64,000 nt of DNA from Gammaproteobacteria bacterium (GCA_030426265.1 JAUHYP010000008.1:47903-111902); one strand, 5' to 3'. Positions 35,608 through 44,950 are shown, counted from the stretch's first letter. Numbers and translations are program-made. The notes: generated from the sequence alone by a model not told the origin.

Positions 35608-36905
35608 GCCGCCGCCTCCAGGCGGGCGCCCAGCCCGGCGAGATCCGCACGAAAGCCCGGGTAGGAGGTGTCGATGTACTCCGCCCCCTCGATCTCCACC
35701 CCGCCCTCGCTGACCAGGCCCAGCACGGCGAAGCTCATGGCGCAGCGGTGGTCGTGCGAGGACGCGACCCGCGCGAAGCGGCTCGGGCCACCCGTGAGGT
35801 CGATGCCGTCGGGATACTCGGTCAGGTCGATGCCCATGGCCGCCAGGCCCCGGGCCATGACGGCGATGCGGTCGCTCTCCTTCACCCGCAGCTCCTCCGC
35901 CTCGCGTATCCGGGTGACGCCGCGGGCGCGCGCCGCCAGGGCCAGCAGGATGGGCACCTCGTCGATCATGGCCGGGATCCATTCCGGCGGCACGTCCACA
36001 CCGCGAAGGTCCGGGCTGTAGCGCAGGCGCAGGTCGCCGACGGGTTCGCCGCCCTCGGTGCGCCGGTCCAGAATTTCCAGGTCGCCGCCCATCAACTCCA
36101 CCACGCGATAGAAGGCGTCGCGCGTCGGGTTCAGGCCCACACCACGCAGGACCACCTCGGAGCCCGGCACCACCAGGGCGGCGGTCGCCAGGAAGGCGGC
36201 GGACGACGGGTCGGCCGGGACGATCACGTCCGCGGCGCGCAGGGCCTGTCCCCCTTCGATCGAGGGTCCCTCACCGACGGCGACACCGAAGTGCGGCAGC
36301 ATGCGTTCGGTGTGGTCGCGGCTCAGGCGCGGCTCGCTCACGCGGCTCACGCCTTCGGCGAACAGCCCGGCCAGCAGCACGCAAGACTTCACCTGGGCGC
36401 TGGATACGGGCGATGCGTAGTCGATGCCGCGAAGTTTCGGGTTGCCCTGGATGCGCAGCGGCGCCCTGCCCCCTTCGTCCGCCGCGACCTTCGCCCCCAT
36501 GAGTTCCAGGGGCTTGATGATCCGTCCCATGGGACGGGAATTGAGCGAGGCGTCGCCGCTGAGCACCGAGTCGAATGGCTGTGCGGCGAGCACGCCGGCC
36601 AGCAGGCGCATGGCGGTTCCGGAGTTGCCCATGTCGAGCACGCCTTCCGGGGCCTGAAGGCCCGCCTCGCCGATACCGGTGGCCACCAGGGCGCCGCCCT
36701 CTTCGCGGTACCTGGCGCCCAACTGCTCCATGGCGTTGCGCGTAGCCGTGGTGTCACCGCTGACCAGCAGGCCCTCGATACGGGACTCGCCCGCGGCCAG
36801 GCCGCTGAAGATCAGCGCCCGGTGCGAGATGGACTTGTCGCCCGGCGGGCGCAGCGTGCCGTTCAGGGGCGTGGCGGCCGGGGTGACGTGCAGGCGCAGG
36901 CTCAT
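35604..36905 (-). CDS. aroA: 3-phosphoshikimate 1-carboxyvinyltransferase (EPSP synthase)
   Basis: Shikimate-pathway enzyme. The 433-residue protein shows [13 protein letters not shown] (Lys24), [18 protein letters not shown] (the PEP-site loop), [32 protein letters not shown] and [22 protein letters not shown]. The SGTAM form of the PEP loop with Gly in GNSGTAMRL is the class II-like pattern of several non-enteric bacteria. It overlaps hisC and cmk by 4 bp each. Confidence 0.96.
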   Translation of the reverse strand: MSLRLHVTPAATPLNGTLRPPGDKSISHRALIFSGLAAGESRIEGLLVSGDTTATRNAMEQLGARYREEGGALVATGIGEAGLQAPEGVLDMGNSGTAMRLLAGVLAAQPFDSVLSGDASLNSRPMGRIIKPLELMGAKVAADEGGRAPLRIQGNPKLRGIDYASPVSSAQVKSCVLLAGLFAEGVSRVSEPRLSRDHTERMLPHFGVAVGEGPSIEGGQALRAADVIVPADPSSAAFLATAALVVPGSEVVLRGVGLNPTRDAFYRVVELMGGDLEILDRRTEGGEPVGDLRLRYSPDLRGVDVPPEWIPAMIDEVPILLALAARARGVTRIREAEELRVKESDRIAVMARGLAAMGIDLTEYPDGIDLTGGPSRFARVASSHDHRCAMSFAVLGLVSEGGVEIEGAEYIDTSYPGFRADLAGLGARLEAAA

Positions 36906-38068
36906 GCGGTGCTTCCTTCCAGTGCGTGTGCGAGGGCGTTGATGAAACGGTCATTGCCCGCGGCCGTGCCCACGGTCACCCGCAGGTGTCGTGGCAGGCC
37001 GTAGCCGGCCACCGGGCGCACGATCACGCCCTGGCGCAGCAGGGCCTCGTTCACCGGCGCCGCGTCCCGGCCCAGGTCCAGCAGCAGGAAGTTCCCGGCC
37101 GAGGGTGCGACTTCGAAACCGAGACCGGCCAGTCCCGTTCCCAATTGCGCCATGCCCGCGGCGTTCTCGTTCACGGTGCGCGCGATGAACTCCTGGTCGC
37201 CCAGCGCGGCCTCGGCGCCGGCCAGGGCCAGGCTGTTGACGTTGAAGGGCTGGCGCACCCGGTTCAGCAGGCCGGCGATCTCCGGCGAGGACAGGGTGTA
37301 TCCGACACGGATGCCGGCGAGTCCGTAGGCCTTGGAAAAGGTACGGCTGATCACGAGGTTCGGAAATTCTCCCAGCCAGGCGCTGGCATCGGGCGCCCCG
37401 GCCGCCAGGGCGTACTCGTGGTAGGCCTCGTCCACCACCACGACCACTTCCGGCGACACCGATTCCAGGAACCGGCGCAGCGCGTCCTCCGTCACCCAGG
37501 TGCCGGTGGGGTTGTTGGGATTGGCCACGAACACCACGCGGGTGTCCGGGCTGATCGCCGCCGCCATGGCCTCGAGATCGTGCCCCAGGGCTTGACCGGA
37601 TTCCGGCCCGAGCGCCGGGACGATGCGGGCCGTCGCCCCGGCGGCCTGGACGGCGATCGGGTAGACGGCGAAGGCGTACTGCGAGTACACCGCCTCGCGG
37701 CCGGGAGCCAGGAAGGTTTCCGCGATGAGCACCAGCACGTCGTTGGAGCCGTTGCCCAGGGTGATGCACGCCGGCTCGACACCGTGGTGCGCCGCCAGGG
37801 CGCGGCGCAGGCCGAACCCTCCCCCGTCGGGATACAGCCAGAGACCGTCCAGCTCCCTGGCCATGGCGGCCCGGGCCGCCGGGGCCACCCCCAGGGGGTT
37901 TTCGTTCGAGGCCAGCTTCACGGCGTCTCGAACGCCGTATTCGCGTTCCAGTTCTCCGAGCGGTTTGCCGGGCTGGTAGGGTTGCAGTGCGCGGACGCCG
38001 TCCACGGCGTATTGCGCCACGGCATCGCATCCGCCAGTGAGGCGGGCGCGTTCAGAGCGTGCGTTCAT
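36902..38068 (-). CDS. hisC: Histidinol-phosphate aminotransferase
   Basis: PLP aminotransferase of histidine synthesis, here in the aromatic block, where it may also use aromatic substrates. The 388-residue protein has LASNENPLG (52-60), GNGSNDVLVLIAETF, NPNNPTGT, VVVDEAYHEY and the PLP lysine in SRTFSKAYGLAG (Lys246). The ATG at 38066-38068 follows GGAGGA and overlaps the pheA TGA. The pheA-hisC-aroA order is the common Pseudomonas-type arrangement. Confidence 0.95.
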   Translation of the reverse strand: MNARSERARLTGGCDAVAQYAVDGVRALQPYQPGKPLGELEREYGVRDAVKLASNENPLGVAPAARAAMARELDGLWLYPDGGGFGLRRALAAHHGVEPACITLGNGSNDVLVLIAETFLAPGREAVYSQYAFAVYPIAVQAAGATARIVPALGPESGQALGHDLEAMAAAISPDTRVVFVANPNNPTGTWVTEDALRRFLESVSPEVVVVVDEAYHEYALAAGAPDASAWLGEFPNLVISRTFSKAYGLAGIRVGYTLSSPEIAGLLNRVRQPFNVNSLALAGAEAALGDQEFIARTVNENAAGMAQLGTGLAGLGFEVAPSAGNFLLLDLGRDAAPVNEALLRQGVIVRPVAGYGLPRHLRVTVGTAAGNDRFINALAHALEGSTA

Positions 38069-39186
38069 GATTCCTCCCGATCCTCGCCCGGCAAGCGCCC
38101 CATCACGGCGCGCGGGTAGGATCCCAGCAGGCGGCAATTGCCGCCGGCATTGTTCATTTCTTCCAGGGCGGTCCTGAGGGGCTCCTCGCCGGCGTGGCCG
38201 TCCACGTCGATGAAGAACACGTATTCCCACTTGCCTCCGGGCGCGGGGCGCGATTCGATGCGCGACATGTTCACGCCATGCTTCGCCAGCGGCGCCAGCA
38301 GGGCGTGCAGCAGGCCCGGCCCTTCGTCCCCGGCCAGCAGCAGGGAGGTCTTGTCGTTGCCCGACGGGCTGAACGGCTCCCGCCCGATGACCAGGAAGCG
38401 CGTGGTGTTGTCCTTCTGGTCCTCGATGTTGGAGAACAGCACGGGCAGCCCGTAGATTTCCGCCGCCGTCAATCCGGCGATGGCGGCCGACTCGGGCGCG
38501 CTGCGCACCCGGCGTGCGGCCTCGGCATTGCTGCTGACGGCGATGAGCTCCACGCCCGGAAGGTTGCGGCGGAGCCAGCCCTTGCATTGCGACAGCGACT
38601 GCTGGTGGGCGTAGACCCGGTCGATGCCGGCCAGGCCCCGTGAATGGGTCAGAAGATTGTGGTGGATGCGCAGCTCGACCTCGCCGCAGATATTGAGCGG
38701 CGAATCCAGGAACAGGTCCAGGGTGTGGCTGACCACGCCCTGGGTGGAGTTCTCGATGGGCACCACCCCGAAATCCGCTTCCTCGCCCTGCACCTGTTCG
38801 AACACCCCCTCCAGGGTGGGCTGGCCGGAAGCCAGGACCGAATGGCCGAAGTGGCGGTACACGGCCTGCTGAGTGAAGGTGCCTTCCGGTCCGAGGTAGG
38901 CGATTTTCATCGGCTCCTGCCGCGCCAGGCAGGCGGACATGATCTCGCGAAACAGGCGCAGCATCTCCGAATCGCTGAGTGGACCTTGGTTGCGTTCCAG
39001 CACGCCGCGCAGCACCTGCGCCTCGCGTTCCGGGCGGTAATAGGCCACGGCGCTGGGATGCTGGCCTTTGCTGCGGCCGACCTCGTAGGCCAGATCCGCG
39101 CGCTCGCTGATGAGGCGCTGGATTTCCGCATCCAATGCATCGATGCGTTCGCGCACGTTCTGCAGCTTGTCGTCGTCCTGGCTCAA
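38065..39186 (-). CDS. pheA: Bifunctional chorismate mutase / prephenate dehydratase (P-protein)
   Basis: Makes phenylpyruvate from chorismate. The 373-residue product has an N-terminal AroQ chorismate mutase helix bundle (about 8-90; RIDALDAEIQRLISERADLA), the dehydratase domain from KIAYLGPEGTFTQQAV (94-109) to NTTRFLVIG, and a C-terminal ACT domain (GPGLLHALLAPLAKHGVNMSRIESRP, the ESRP motif for phenylalanine feedback). The start is TTG at 39184-39186 with GGAGA 5 nt upstream; no ATG is available before the domain. It heads the pheA-to-lapB run. Confidence 0.93.
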   Translation of the reverse strand: MSQDDDKLQNVRERIDALDAEIQRLISERADLAYEVGRSKGQHPSAVAYYRPEREAQVLRGVLERNQGPLSDSEMLRLFREIMSACLARQEPMKIAYLGPEGTFTQQAVYRHFGHSVLASGQPTLEGVFEQVQGEEADFGVVPIENSTQGVVSHTLDLFLDSPLNICGEVELRIHHNLLTHSRGLAGIDRVYAHQQSLSQCKGWLRRNLPGVELIAVSSNAEAARRVRSAPESAAIAGLTAAEIYGLPVLFSNIEDQKDNTTRFLVIGREPFSPSGNDKTSLLLAGDEGPGLLHALLAPLAKHGVNMSRIESRPAPGGKWEYVFFIDVDGHAGEEPLRTALEEMNNAGGNCRLLGSYPRAVMGRLPGEDREES

Positions 39187-39302
39187 TGGGCTCTCCGTCA
39201 ATTCGCGCGGTCGCGTTTCGAGTGGTGGGTCCGCGCGGGGACGCATAGTGTACTGGCTCGGCCGCCCTGACCGTAGACCCGGTCGGCGCATCGCGCCGGG
39301 CT

Positions 39303-39311
39303 TGCTAGAAT
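39303..39311 (+). promoter_or_regulatory. Extended -10 before the PHA-granule-type gene
   Basis: TGC plus TAGAAT (39306-39311) forms an extended -10, 27 bp before the ATG at 39338. No clear -35 is seen. Confidence 0.4.
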
Positions 39312-39337
39312 GCGTTGCCAGAAGAGGAGCGAAGCTC

Positions 39338-39622
39338 ATGTCCAGGATCGACATTCGCGCCCGGCACCAGCTCAAGAGAAAAGACGCCCAGGCCGCGGCC
39401 GATGACCTGTCACGGGACCTCGCGGAAAAGTTCGGCATCGACTGGGGCTGGGACGGCGACACCATCCATTTCGAACGCCCCGGCGTGCAGGGCCAGATCG
39501 ACGTGACCGGCGACGAAATCCACGTCCAGGCGCACCTGGGCTTCATGCTCGCCCTGCTCCGCGGCCCCATCGAGGACGAAATCACGCGCTACCTGCGCGA
39601 GCATTTCGGTTGCGAGATCTGA
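39338..39622 (+). CDS. Polyhydroxyalkanoic acid system (PHA_gran_rgn) family protein
   Basis: A 94-residue protein of the family often annotated as PHA-granule or PHA-system protein; molecular role unknown. Its pattern is MSRIDIRARHQLKRKDAQAAADDLSRDLAEKFGIDWGWDGD, then FERPGVQGQIDVTGDEIHVQAHLGFMLALLRGPIEDEITRYL, with an amphipathic helix and a small beta-sheet. GAGGAG lies 9 nt before the ATG. No PHA synthase is in the window, but a phasin and wax-ester genes are 4-8 kb away, so it may act on lipid granules here. Confidence 0.82.
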   Translation: MSRIDIRARHQLKRKDAQAAADDLSRDLAEKFGIDWGWDGDTIHFERPGVQGQIDVTGDEIHVQAHLGFMLALLRGPIEDEITRYLREHFGCEI

Positions 39623-39646
39623 GGGCGCGGCCTGACCCGGCTGCGA

Positions 39647-40351
39647 TCACACCAGGTCGATGAAACCGAAGGGGTCCTCGACGCCCCGGTAGAGGCGTTC
39701 CATGATGTCGGTTTCCCGGTCCCGCACCGTCTCCGCGAACGCGCCCACGTCCCCCATGGTCCTGAAGGCCGCCAGGCCCCGCTCCAGGAACGACTGCAGG
39801 GTTCCGAAACCCAGCGCCGCGGCCGGCCGGCGCATGCCCCGCACCAGGCCGTGCACCATCGGCAGGCGGACCGCCCGCTCCAGTTCCAGCGCCAGGGTGT
39901 GGATCAGGGCGATCTGCGTCTCGCGTCGCGCGCGGGGCACCGCCGGGTAGACCGAAACGTAGGCCGGCGTATCGACCGTCTCCCACCCCCCTTTGGAGAG
40001 TGCTTCGGCCAGGGCGATGTCCAGTTCCAGGCTGAGGGCCTGGAGGCGAAAGGCGTCCGCGAGGGCTGTCTTGAGCCGGGCCGGCAGGAACCGGTCGAAC
40101 ACCGGGAGCGCCGCCTCGACCTGCTGGTCGCGCTCGTGGGCCTCGCGCCCCCCGTACAACTCGTCGAGGAAGAACACCACGGCGGCGCGGTAGCGCTCAT
40201 CCCGGGCGAACTCGTCGTAACTGCGGGCCAGGCGCTCGCGCTGGAACGCCTGCAGCGCCTCGAACGCGGCCGTGGGAAACGCGGCCTCGTCCAGCCGCCC
40301 CGCCTGCCGGTGGCTCGCTTCCAGCGCCGGTCTCAGCGCGCCCGGGCTCAT
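39647..40351 (-). CDS. Conserved all-helical protein of unknown function (FFLDELYG motif)
   Basis: A 234-residue soluble protein with no signal peptide or membrane segment. It is predicted almost entirely helical. Visible features are YDEFARDERYRAAVVFFLDELYGGREAHERDQQ in the N-terminal third, and a Leu/Ala-rich helix LALELERAVRLPMVHGLVRGMRRPAA. I have seen similar FFL(D/E)ELYG proteins as conserved hypotheticals but cannot assign a function. It diverges from the second patatin gene (125-bp gap) and is convergent with the PHA-granule-type gene. Confidence 0.7.
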   Translation of the reverse strand: MSPGALRPALEASHRQAGRLDEAAFPTAAFEALQAFQRERLARSYDEFARDERYRAAVVFFLDELYGGREAHERDQQVEAALPVFDRFLPARLKTALADAFRLQALSLELDIALAEALSKGGWETVDTPAYVSVYPAVPRARRETQIALIHTLALELERAVRLPMVHGLVRGMRRPAAALGFGTLQSFLERGLAAFRTMGDVGAFAETVRDRETDIMERLYRGVEDPFGFIDLV

Positions 40352-40476
40352 ACCACCACACCCTCGGGATCCGGTTCGCCGGCGGGTCGCCCGCTGAGGA
40401 CCCCGAGGAGTCCGGCGCTGGCCACGGCCGGGGCACGCCAGTAAGATTCGCGCAGACCCCGGAGACTCATTGCCAG

Positions 40477-41712
40477 ATGTTCAGCTTGCACCAGGCGTCC
40501 CGCCGCACTCCCCTGTCCCGGCAGGACCGCGCACCCGCCATCGGCCTCGCCCTCGCCGGCGGCGGCCCGGTCGGCGCCGTGTACGAACTCGGCGCCCTGC
40601 GCGCCCTGGAAGAGAGCATCGACGGCCTGCGGCTGCACGAACTGGATATCTACGTGGGCGTGAGCGCCGGCGCCTTCATCGCCGCCTCGCTGGCGAATGG
40701 CATTTCCTGTACCGAGCAATGCCGCATTTTCATGGGCACCCAGCAGGCGACGCTGCGCTTCGTCCCCGAGTTGTTCCTGCGCCCTGCCTACCGGGAATAT
40801 TTCCAGCGTGCGCTGAGCCTGCCCGGCGTGCTGCGTGACGCCCTGCTCGAGATCCTGCGCAACCCGGCCGCGGCGACCCCCTCGGAACTGATCACCGAAC
40901 TGGGGCGCGCCCTGCCGAGCGGCATCTACGACAACGACACCATTCACGAATTTCTCCAGAAGTCCTTCTCGATGCACGGCAAGGGCAACCACTTCGACGA
41001 CCTGGACTGCGAACTGTACGTGGTCGCTGTGGACCTGGACAGCGGGGCCTCGGTCCGCTTCGGCGACCAGGGCCACCGGGACGTTCCGATCTCCCGCGCC
41101 GTCCAGGCCAGCGCCGCCCTGCCCGGCCTGTACCCGCCGGTGCGCATCGGCGACCGCTACTACGTCGATGGCGCCCTGCGCCGGACGCTGCATGCCTCCA
41201 CGGCGCTGGACAGGGGCGTAGACCTGTTGATCGGCCTCAATCCCCTGGTCCCCTATGACGCCGGCGACACCGGCCTGCCGCTGAAGGCCCTGATCGGCGG
41301 CGGCCTGCCGCTGATCCTGTCGCAGACCTTCCGCGCCCTGATCCAGTCGCGCATGCAGGTGGGCTTCCGCAAATACCACACCAGCCATCCCAACGCCGAT
41401 CTCCTGCTCATTGAACCGGAGAAGGACGACAAGGCGCTGTTCTTCACCAATGTCTTCAGCTACGCCAGCCGCACGGCCCTGTGCGAACACGCCTACCAGG
41501 CCACGCGAAGTGACCTGCGGCGCCATGCCGAGATCCTCGCGCCGGTGCTGGACGAGTACGGAATGCACCTGAACACGGAGCGACTGGCCGACACGGAGCG
41601 CACCCTCGCCCGCAGCATCAACCACGACCTGGAAGGCCATGCAGCGGTCGGGCGCGACCTGGCCACCGTCCTGGACGAACTCGAAGAAGCCCTGCAGACG
41701 ACCGCGCGCTAG
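40477..41712 (+). CDS. Patatin-like phospholipase, candidate lipid-granule hydrolase
   Basis: A 411-residue patatin-fold acyl hydrolase. It carries GGGPVGAVYELGALRALEE (oxyanion loop, 28-46), GVSAG (Ser63) and the dyad Asp in YYVDGALRR. It is longer than RssA-like patatins and divergent from the patatin at 3055-4203, with a long C-terminal region (KYHTSHPNADLLLIEPEKDD onward). No signal peptide is seen. Its position between the PHA-granule-type gene and the fatty acyl-CoA reductase suggests it could mobilise stored neutral lipid; this is inference. Confidence 0.85.
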   Translation: MFSLHQASRRTPLSRQDRAPAIGLALAGGGPVGAVYELGALRALEESIDGLRLHELDIYVGVSAGAFIAASLANGISCTEQCRIFMGTQQATLRFVPELFLRPAYREYFQRALSLPGVLRDALLEILRNPAAATPSELITELGRALPSGIYDNDTIHEFLQKSFSMHGKGNHFDDLDCELYVVAVDLDSGASVRFGDQGHRDVPISRAVQASAALPGLYPPVRIGDRYYVDGALRRTLHASTALDRGVDLLIGLNPLVPYDAGDTGLPLKALIGGGLPLILSQTFRALIQSRMQVGFRKYHTSHPNADLLLIEPEKDDKALFFTNVFSYASRTALCEHAYQATRSDLRRHAEILAPVLDEYGMHLNTERLADTERTLARSINHDLEGHAAVGRDLATVLDELEEALQTTAR

Positions 41713-41787
41713 AACCGCCCGCACCATCGATTTCCGGATCCGCAGAACGAGTTCGTGGCGGACCCGAAGATCCGCCCCGATTTCCGC

Positions 41788-43776
41788 TTACCAGTGAATG
41801 CCGCGCATCAGGCTCGCGAAGGCGATCTGCTCCTGGCTGGCGCGCGCCTGGCCCGCCGTGATGCCCTTGCGGCCGGCAGAGTCGGGGAACATGCGGAAGG
41901 CGCTGTTCATGACGATCTCGGCCACCTTCGGCGCCACGGCATGCAGCACCTGGGCGAACACGCCCAGGCGCGTGGCGATGCGTTGCGGCCGGTAGATCAC
42001 GGCCTGCTTGACCATGTCGGCGGCCTCCTCGGCGGTGATCATGGGCACGTGGTCGTAGATCTTGGTGGGGGCGATCATCGGTGTCTTCACCAGCGGCATG
42101 TTGATGGTGGTGAAGGCGACCCCCGTGTCGCTGAATTCCGAGGAGGCGCAACGCGAGAACGCGTCCAGCGCCGCCTTGGACGCCACGTAGGCGGAAAACC
42201 TCGGCGCGTTGCTGAGCACGCCGATGGAGGAAATGTTCACGAAGTGCCCTTCCCGCGCCTGGGTCATGTGCGGCAGGCAACGCATGATCAGCCTCAGGCT
42301 GCCGAAATAGTTCAACTGCATGGTCCGCTCGAAATCATGGAAGCGGTCGTAGGAGTGCTGGATGGACCGGCGGATGGAACGGCCGGCGTTGTTCACCAGG
42401 ATGTGGATACCGCCCAGTTCGGCGATGACCCGGTCGATGAGTGCGTCACAGGCCGCCAGGTCGGTCAGGTCGCAGGGGTAGATGTGCGCTTCGCCGCCGG
42501 CCGCCTCGATCTCGGTCTTCGTCTCTGTCAGCCCTTCCTCGCTGCGCGCGACCAGGCACACCTTTGCTCCGGCGTCCGCCATCATGATGGCCGTGGCGCG
42601 GCCGATGCCCGACGAGGCGCCCGTCACCACCACCACCTTTCCGCCCACGTGACCGCGCAGGCTGCGGTCGATGAACAGGTCCGGGTCGAGGTGGCGTTCC
42701 CAGTAGTCCCACAGGCGCCAGGCGTAGTCCTCCAGTCGCGGCACTTCGATGCCGCTGCCCGCCAGGGCCTTCTCGGCATCGCGATTGTCGAAACGCGTCG
42801 GGTAGTTCACAAAGCGCAGGATGTCCGCGGGCAGCCCCAGGTCGCGCAGGACCTGGTTGCGGATCCGCCGAAGCGGCGGGACCATCCCCAGCGCCGTGCG
42901 CACGCTGGACGGAATGTAGCTGAACATGCGCGCATCCAGCCGCATGGTCATCTGCGGGGCATGCGCCGCCTCGGCGAACAGGTTGAGCACCTCGCCGATG
43001 CGCTGCGGCCGCGGATCGGTCAGGTGGAAGGCGCGACCGTCCAGGCGCGGCTTGTGGGCGATGTGCACGGTCGCCTTCACCACGTAGTCCACCGGAACGA
43101 TGTTGATGCGGCTGCCTTCGATGCCCAGTGTCGGCATCCAGGAGGGCAGCATCTTGCGCATCTTCTGGATGGCCTTGAAGAAGTAGTACGGCCCGTCGAC
43201 CTTGTCCATTTCGCCGGTTTGCGAATGGCCGACGACGATGCCGGGACGGTACACGCGCCAGGGCACCGCGCACTCGCGCCGCACCACCGCCTCGGCGTCG
43301 TGCTTGGTGCGGAAGTACGGGTGCTCCAGGTCGGTCGCCTCCTCGAACATGTCTTCGCGGAACACGCCGGAATAAAGCCCGGCGGCGGCGATCGACGACA
43401 TGTGATGGAAGCGCTTGGCGCCGATTTCACCCGCCAGGCGGACGGCGTGGCGGGTGCCCTCGACATTCACCAGCGTCTGGGGTTCGTCCTCGGCCTGCAG
43501 GTCGTAGACCGCGGCGAGATGGAAGAAATGGTCGATCTTGCCTTCGAGCTTCTTGCGCTGCGCGGGACTGACGCCCAGGCGCGCTCGCGTCAGGTCGCCG
43601 GTGACAGCCACGAGTTTCTCACCGGGCTTGCCCAATTCGGCCTTGAGGATGTTGAACTTCTTTTTGGAACTGCTGCGAACCAGCAGGTAGATCGTGCCGA
43701 CCCGGGGTCGCGACAACAGCTCGCGGACGAGGTTTTTTCCGATGAAGCCTGTGCCGCCGGTGATGAAGTAGTTCAT
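41788..43776 (-). CDS. Two-domain fatty acyl-CoA reductase (fatty-alcohol forming, Marinobacter FAR type)
   Basis: Probably reduces fatty acyl-CoA through the aldehyde to fatty alcohol with NADPH. The 662-residue length and both domains match the Marinobacter enzyme that supplies alcohols for wax esters. The N-terminal NAD_binding_4-like domain has TGGTGFIG (6-13), a YxxxK pair Tyr154/Lys158 (HPYFRTK) and MDKVDGPYYFFK. The C-terminal SDR domain has TGASSGIG (385-392), NNAG (462-465) and Tyr530/Lys534 (YVASK), then NMPLVKTPMIAPTKIYD and RPQRIATRLGVFAQVLHAVAPK. Simple SDR is a less likely alternative, because both fused domains are intact. It diverges from the acyl-CoA-binding protein gene. Confidence 0.9.
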   Translation of the reverse strand: MNYFITGGTGFIGKNLVRELLSRPRVGTIYLLVRSSSKKKFNILKAELGKPGEKLVAVTGDLTRARLGVSPAQRKKLEGKIDHFFHLAAVYDLQAEDEPQTLVNVEGTRHAVRLAGEIGAKRFHHMSSIAAAGLYSGVFREDMFEEATDLEHPYFRTKHDAEAVVRRECAVPWRVYRPGIVVGHSQTGEMDKVDGPYYFFKAIQKMRKMLPSWMPTLGIEGSRINIVPVDYVVKATVHIAHKPRLDGRAFHLTDPRPQRIGEVLNLFAEAAHAPQMTMRLDARMFSYIPSSVRTALGMVPPLRRIRNQVLRDLGLPADILRFVNYPTRFDNRDAEKALAGSGIEVPRLEDYAWRLWDYWERHLDPDLFIDRSLRGHVGGKVVVVTGASSGIGRATAIMMADAGAKVCLVARSEEGLTETKTEIEAAGGEAHIYPCDLTDLAACDALIDRVIAELGGIHILVNNAGRSIRRSIQHSYDRFHDFERTMQLNYFGSLRLIMRCLPHMTQAREGHFVNISSIGVLSNAPRFSAYVASKAALDAFSRCASSEFSDTGVAFTTINMPLVKTPMIAPTKIYDHVPMITAEEAADMVKQAVIYRPQRIATRLGVFAQVLHAVAPKVAEIVMNSAFRMFPDSAGRKGITAGQARASQEQIAFASLMRGIHW

Positions 43777-43821
43777 AGCTTGTTTCCTGGCAGGGCCCGG
43801 GCCTGAGCGCGGCGCCGGTCG

Positions 43822-43830
43822 TGGTAGGAT
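43822..43830 (+). promoter_or_regulatory. Extended -10 before the acyl-CoA-binding protein gene
   Basis: TGG plus TAGGAT (43825-43830) in the 113-bp gap shared with the divergent reductase gene, about 60 bp before the ACBP start. No clear -35 or TetR-type palindrome was found beside it. Confidence 0.35.
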
Positions 43831-43889
43831 CAGATGCCTTGAATCTTAGCAGAGGCGTTGCGTCGGTTTCGCGCGCTGCGGGAGGGGAA

Positions 43890-44156
43890 ATGAGCGTCGA
43901 GCAGGAACGTTTCGAGAAAGCCGCGACGGCCGTCAAGTCGCTGGATGAAAAGCCCGACAACGACACGCTGCTCCAGTTGTACGCCCTGTACAAGCAGGGC
44001 AGCGAAGGCGACGTCAGCGGCCAGAAGCCGGGATTCTTCGATTTCGTGGGGTTGGCGAAGTACGAGGCCTGGGAACAGCTGGCCGGCACCTCCCGTGAAG
44101 AGGCCCGCAAACGTTACGTCGAGCTGGCGGAGGCCCTGGGAGCCCGGGTCGATTGA
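43890..44156 (+). CDS. Acyl-CoA-binding protein (ACBP)
   Basis: An 88-residue four-helix protein that binds long-chain acyl-CoA in the cytoplasm, common in eukaryotes but scattered in bacteria. The motifs fit well: FEKAATAVKSL, NDTLLQLYALYKQGSEGD (the Tyr/Lys acyl-CoA contact), KPGFFDFVGLAKYEAWEQLAGTSREEARKRYVELAEAL. The ATG at 43890 follows GGAGGGGAA. It lies between the divergent fatty acyl-CoA reductase and a TetR regulator, so it likely supplies or buffers acyl-CoA for reduction and esterification. Confidence 0.9.
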   Translation: MSVEQERFEKAATAVKSLDEKPDNDTLLQLYALYKQGSEGDVSGQKPGFFDFVGLAKYEAWEQLAGTSREEARKRYVELAEALGARVD

Positions 44157-44226
44157 TCCGACGCCGATCGAAGTGCCCTTGATCGACCACTCCCCGCCCC
44201 TGTTTCCCTTCGGCTGACTCCTTCCA

Positions 44227-44862
44227 ATGGCGCGACGCGACACCCACGAGCTGATCCTCACGACCAGCCTGGCGCTGTTCAACGCGCGGGGCGAGCCCAA
44301 CGTGAGCACCAACGAGATCGCGCTGGAAGCGGAGATCAGCCCGGGCAATCTCTACTACCACTTCCACAACCGGGACGAGATCGCCCTGGAGCTGTTCAAG
44401 CGGTACCTGCTGGAAGTGTCTCCCCTGCTCGAGCCGGGCGGCGAAGCCCCCGCGCTGGAGGACATCACCCTGCGCCTGCACCTGCTGTTCGAGACCATGG
44501 GGCGCTACCGGTTCATCTATCGCGACCTGGCCGACCTGTATGCACGCGTCGAGAACCTGCGCCAGGCCATGAACGGCCTGCTGGGCCGCAAGGAGGCGGC
44601 CCTGCATCGGCTGGTGGGCCGGCTGCGGGACGAGGAACTGATGGTGATCGCATCCGGGGACGAAGAGGCCCTGGTGGCCAATGCCCTGGTGCAGATGACG
44701 TTCTGGATCGCTTACGCGCAGGTGCGCGACGCGAAGGGGCTGGAAGACGGTACCGCCCTGACGGCGGCGGCCGCCCGGGTGCTGCACCTGTTCATCCCCT
44801 ATCTCGCCGAACCGGCGGCGGACGGGTTTCGCAGGCTCGCGCGGGCCTACATGGAGCCGTAG
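44227..44862 (+). CDS. TetR/AcrR family transcriptional regulator
   Basis: A 211-residue regulator with the N-terminal TetR DNA-binding domain: LILTTSLALFNARGEPNVSTNEIALEAEISPGNLYYHFHNRDEIALELF (about 8-56), where the recognition helix is SPGNLYYHF. The C-terminal helical half resembles regulators that bind lipid-type ligands but no ligand can be assigned. It lies 70 bp after the ACBP gene on the same strand, with the fatty acyl-CoA reductase divergent. I infer it may regulate the wax-ester locus; no operator was identified. Confidence 0.9.
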   Translation: MARRDTHELILTTSLALFNARGEPNVSTNEIALEAEISPGNLYYHFHNRDEIALELFKRYLLEVSPLLEPGGEAPALEDITLRLHLLFETMGRYRFIYRDLADLYARVENLRQAMNGLLGRKEAALHRLVGRLRDEELMVIASGDEEALVANALVQMTFWIAYAQVRDAKGLEDGTALTAAAARVLHLFIPYLAEPAADGFRRLARAYMEP

Positions 44863-44909
44863 GACCCAACTGCAGGGCGGAACGAGCGTTCCACCCCGAC
44901 ATGCTCGAC

Positions 44910-44936
44910 GAAACCGCCGGCGCTGCCGGCGGTTTC
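44910..44936. terminator. Bidirectional terminator-type hairpin between TetR and phasin genes
   Basis: A perfect 12-bp stem, GAAACCGCCGGC (44910-44921) with GCCGGCGGTTTC (44925-44936), and a 3-nt loop sit between the convergent genes. On the forward strand the stem is followed by ATTT. Stem strength and position make a terminator likely. Confidence 0.65.
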
Positions 44937-44950
44937 ATTTCCGGGCTGCC

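Noticed and set aside
41755..43806. A 683-codon open frame opposite the fatty acyl-CoA reductase
   Set aside because: It is a mirror frame of a gene with intact catalytic motifs; the translation is His/Gln/Arg-rich with no recognisable fold.
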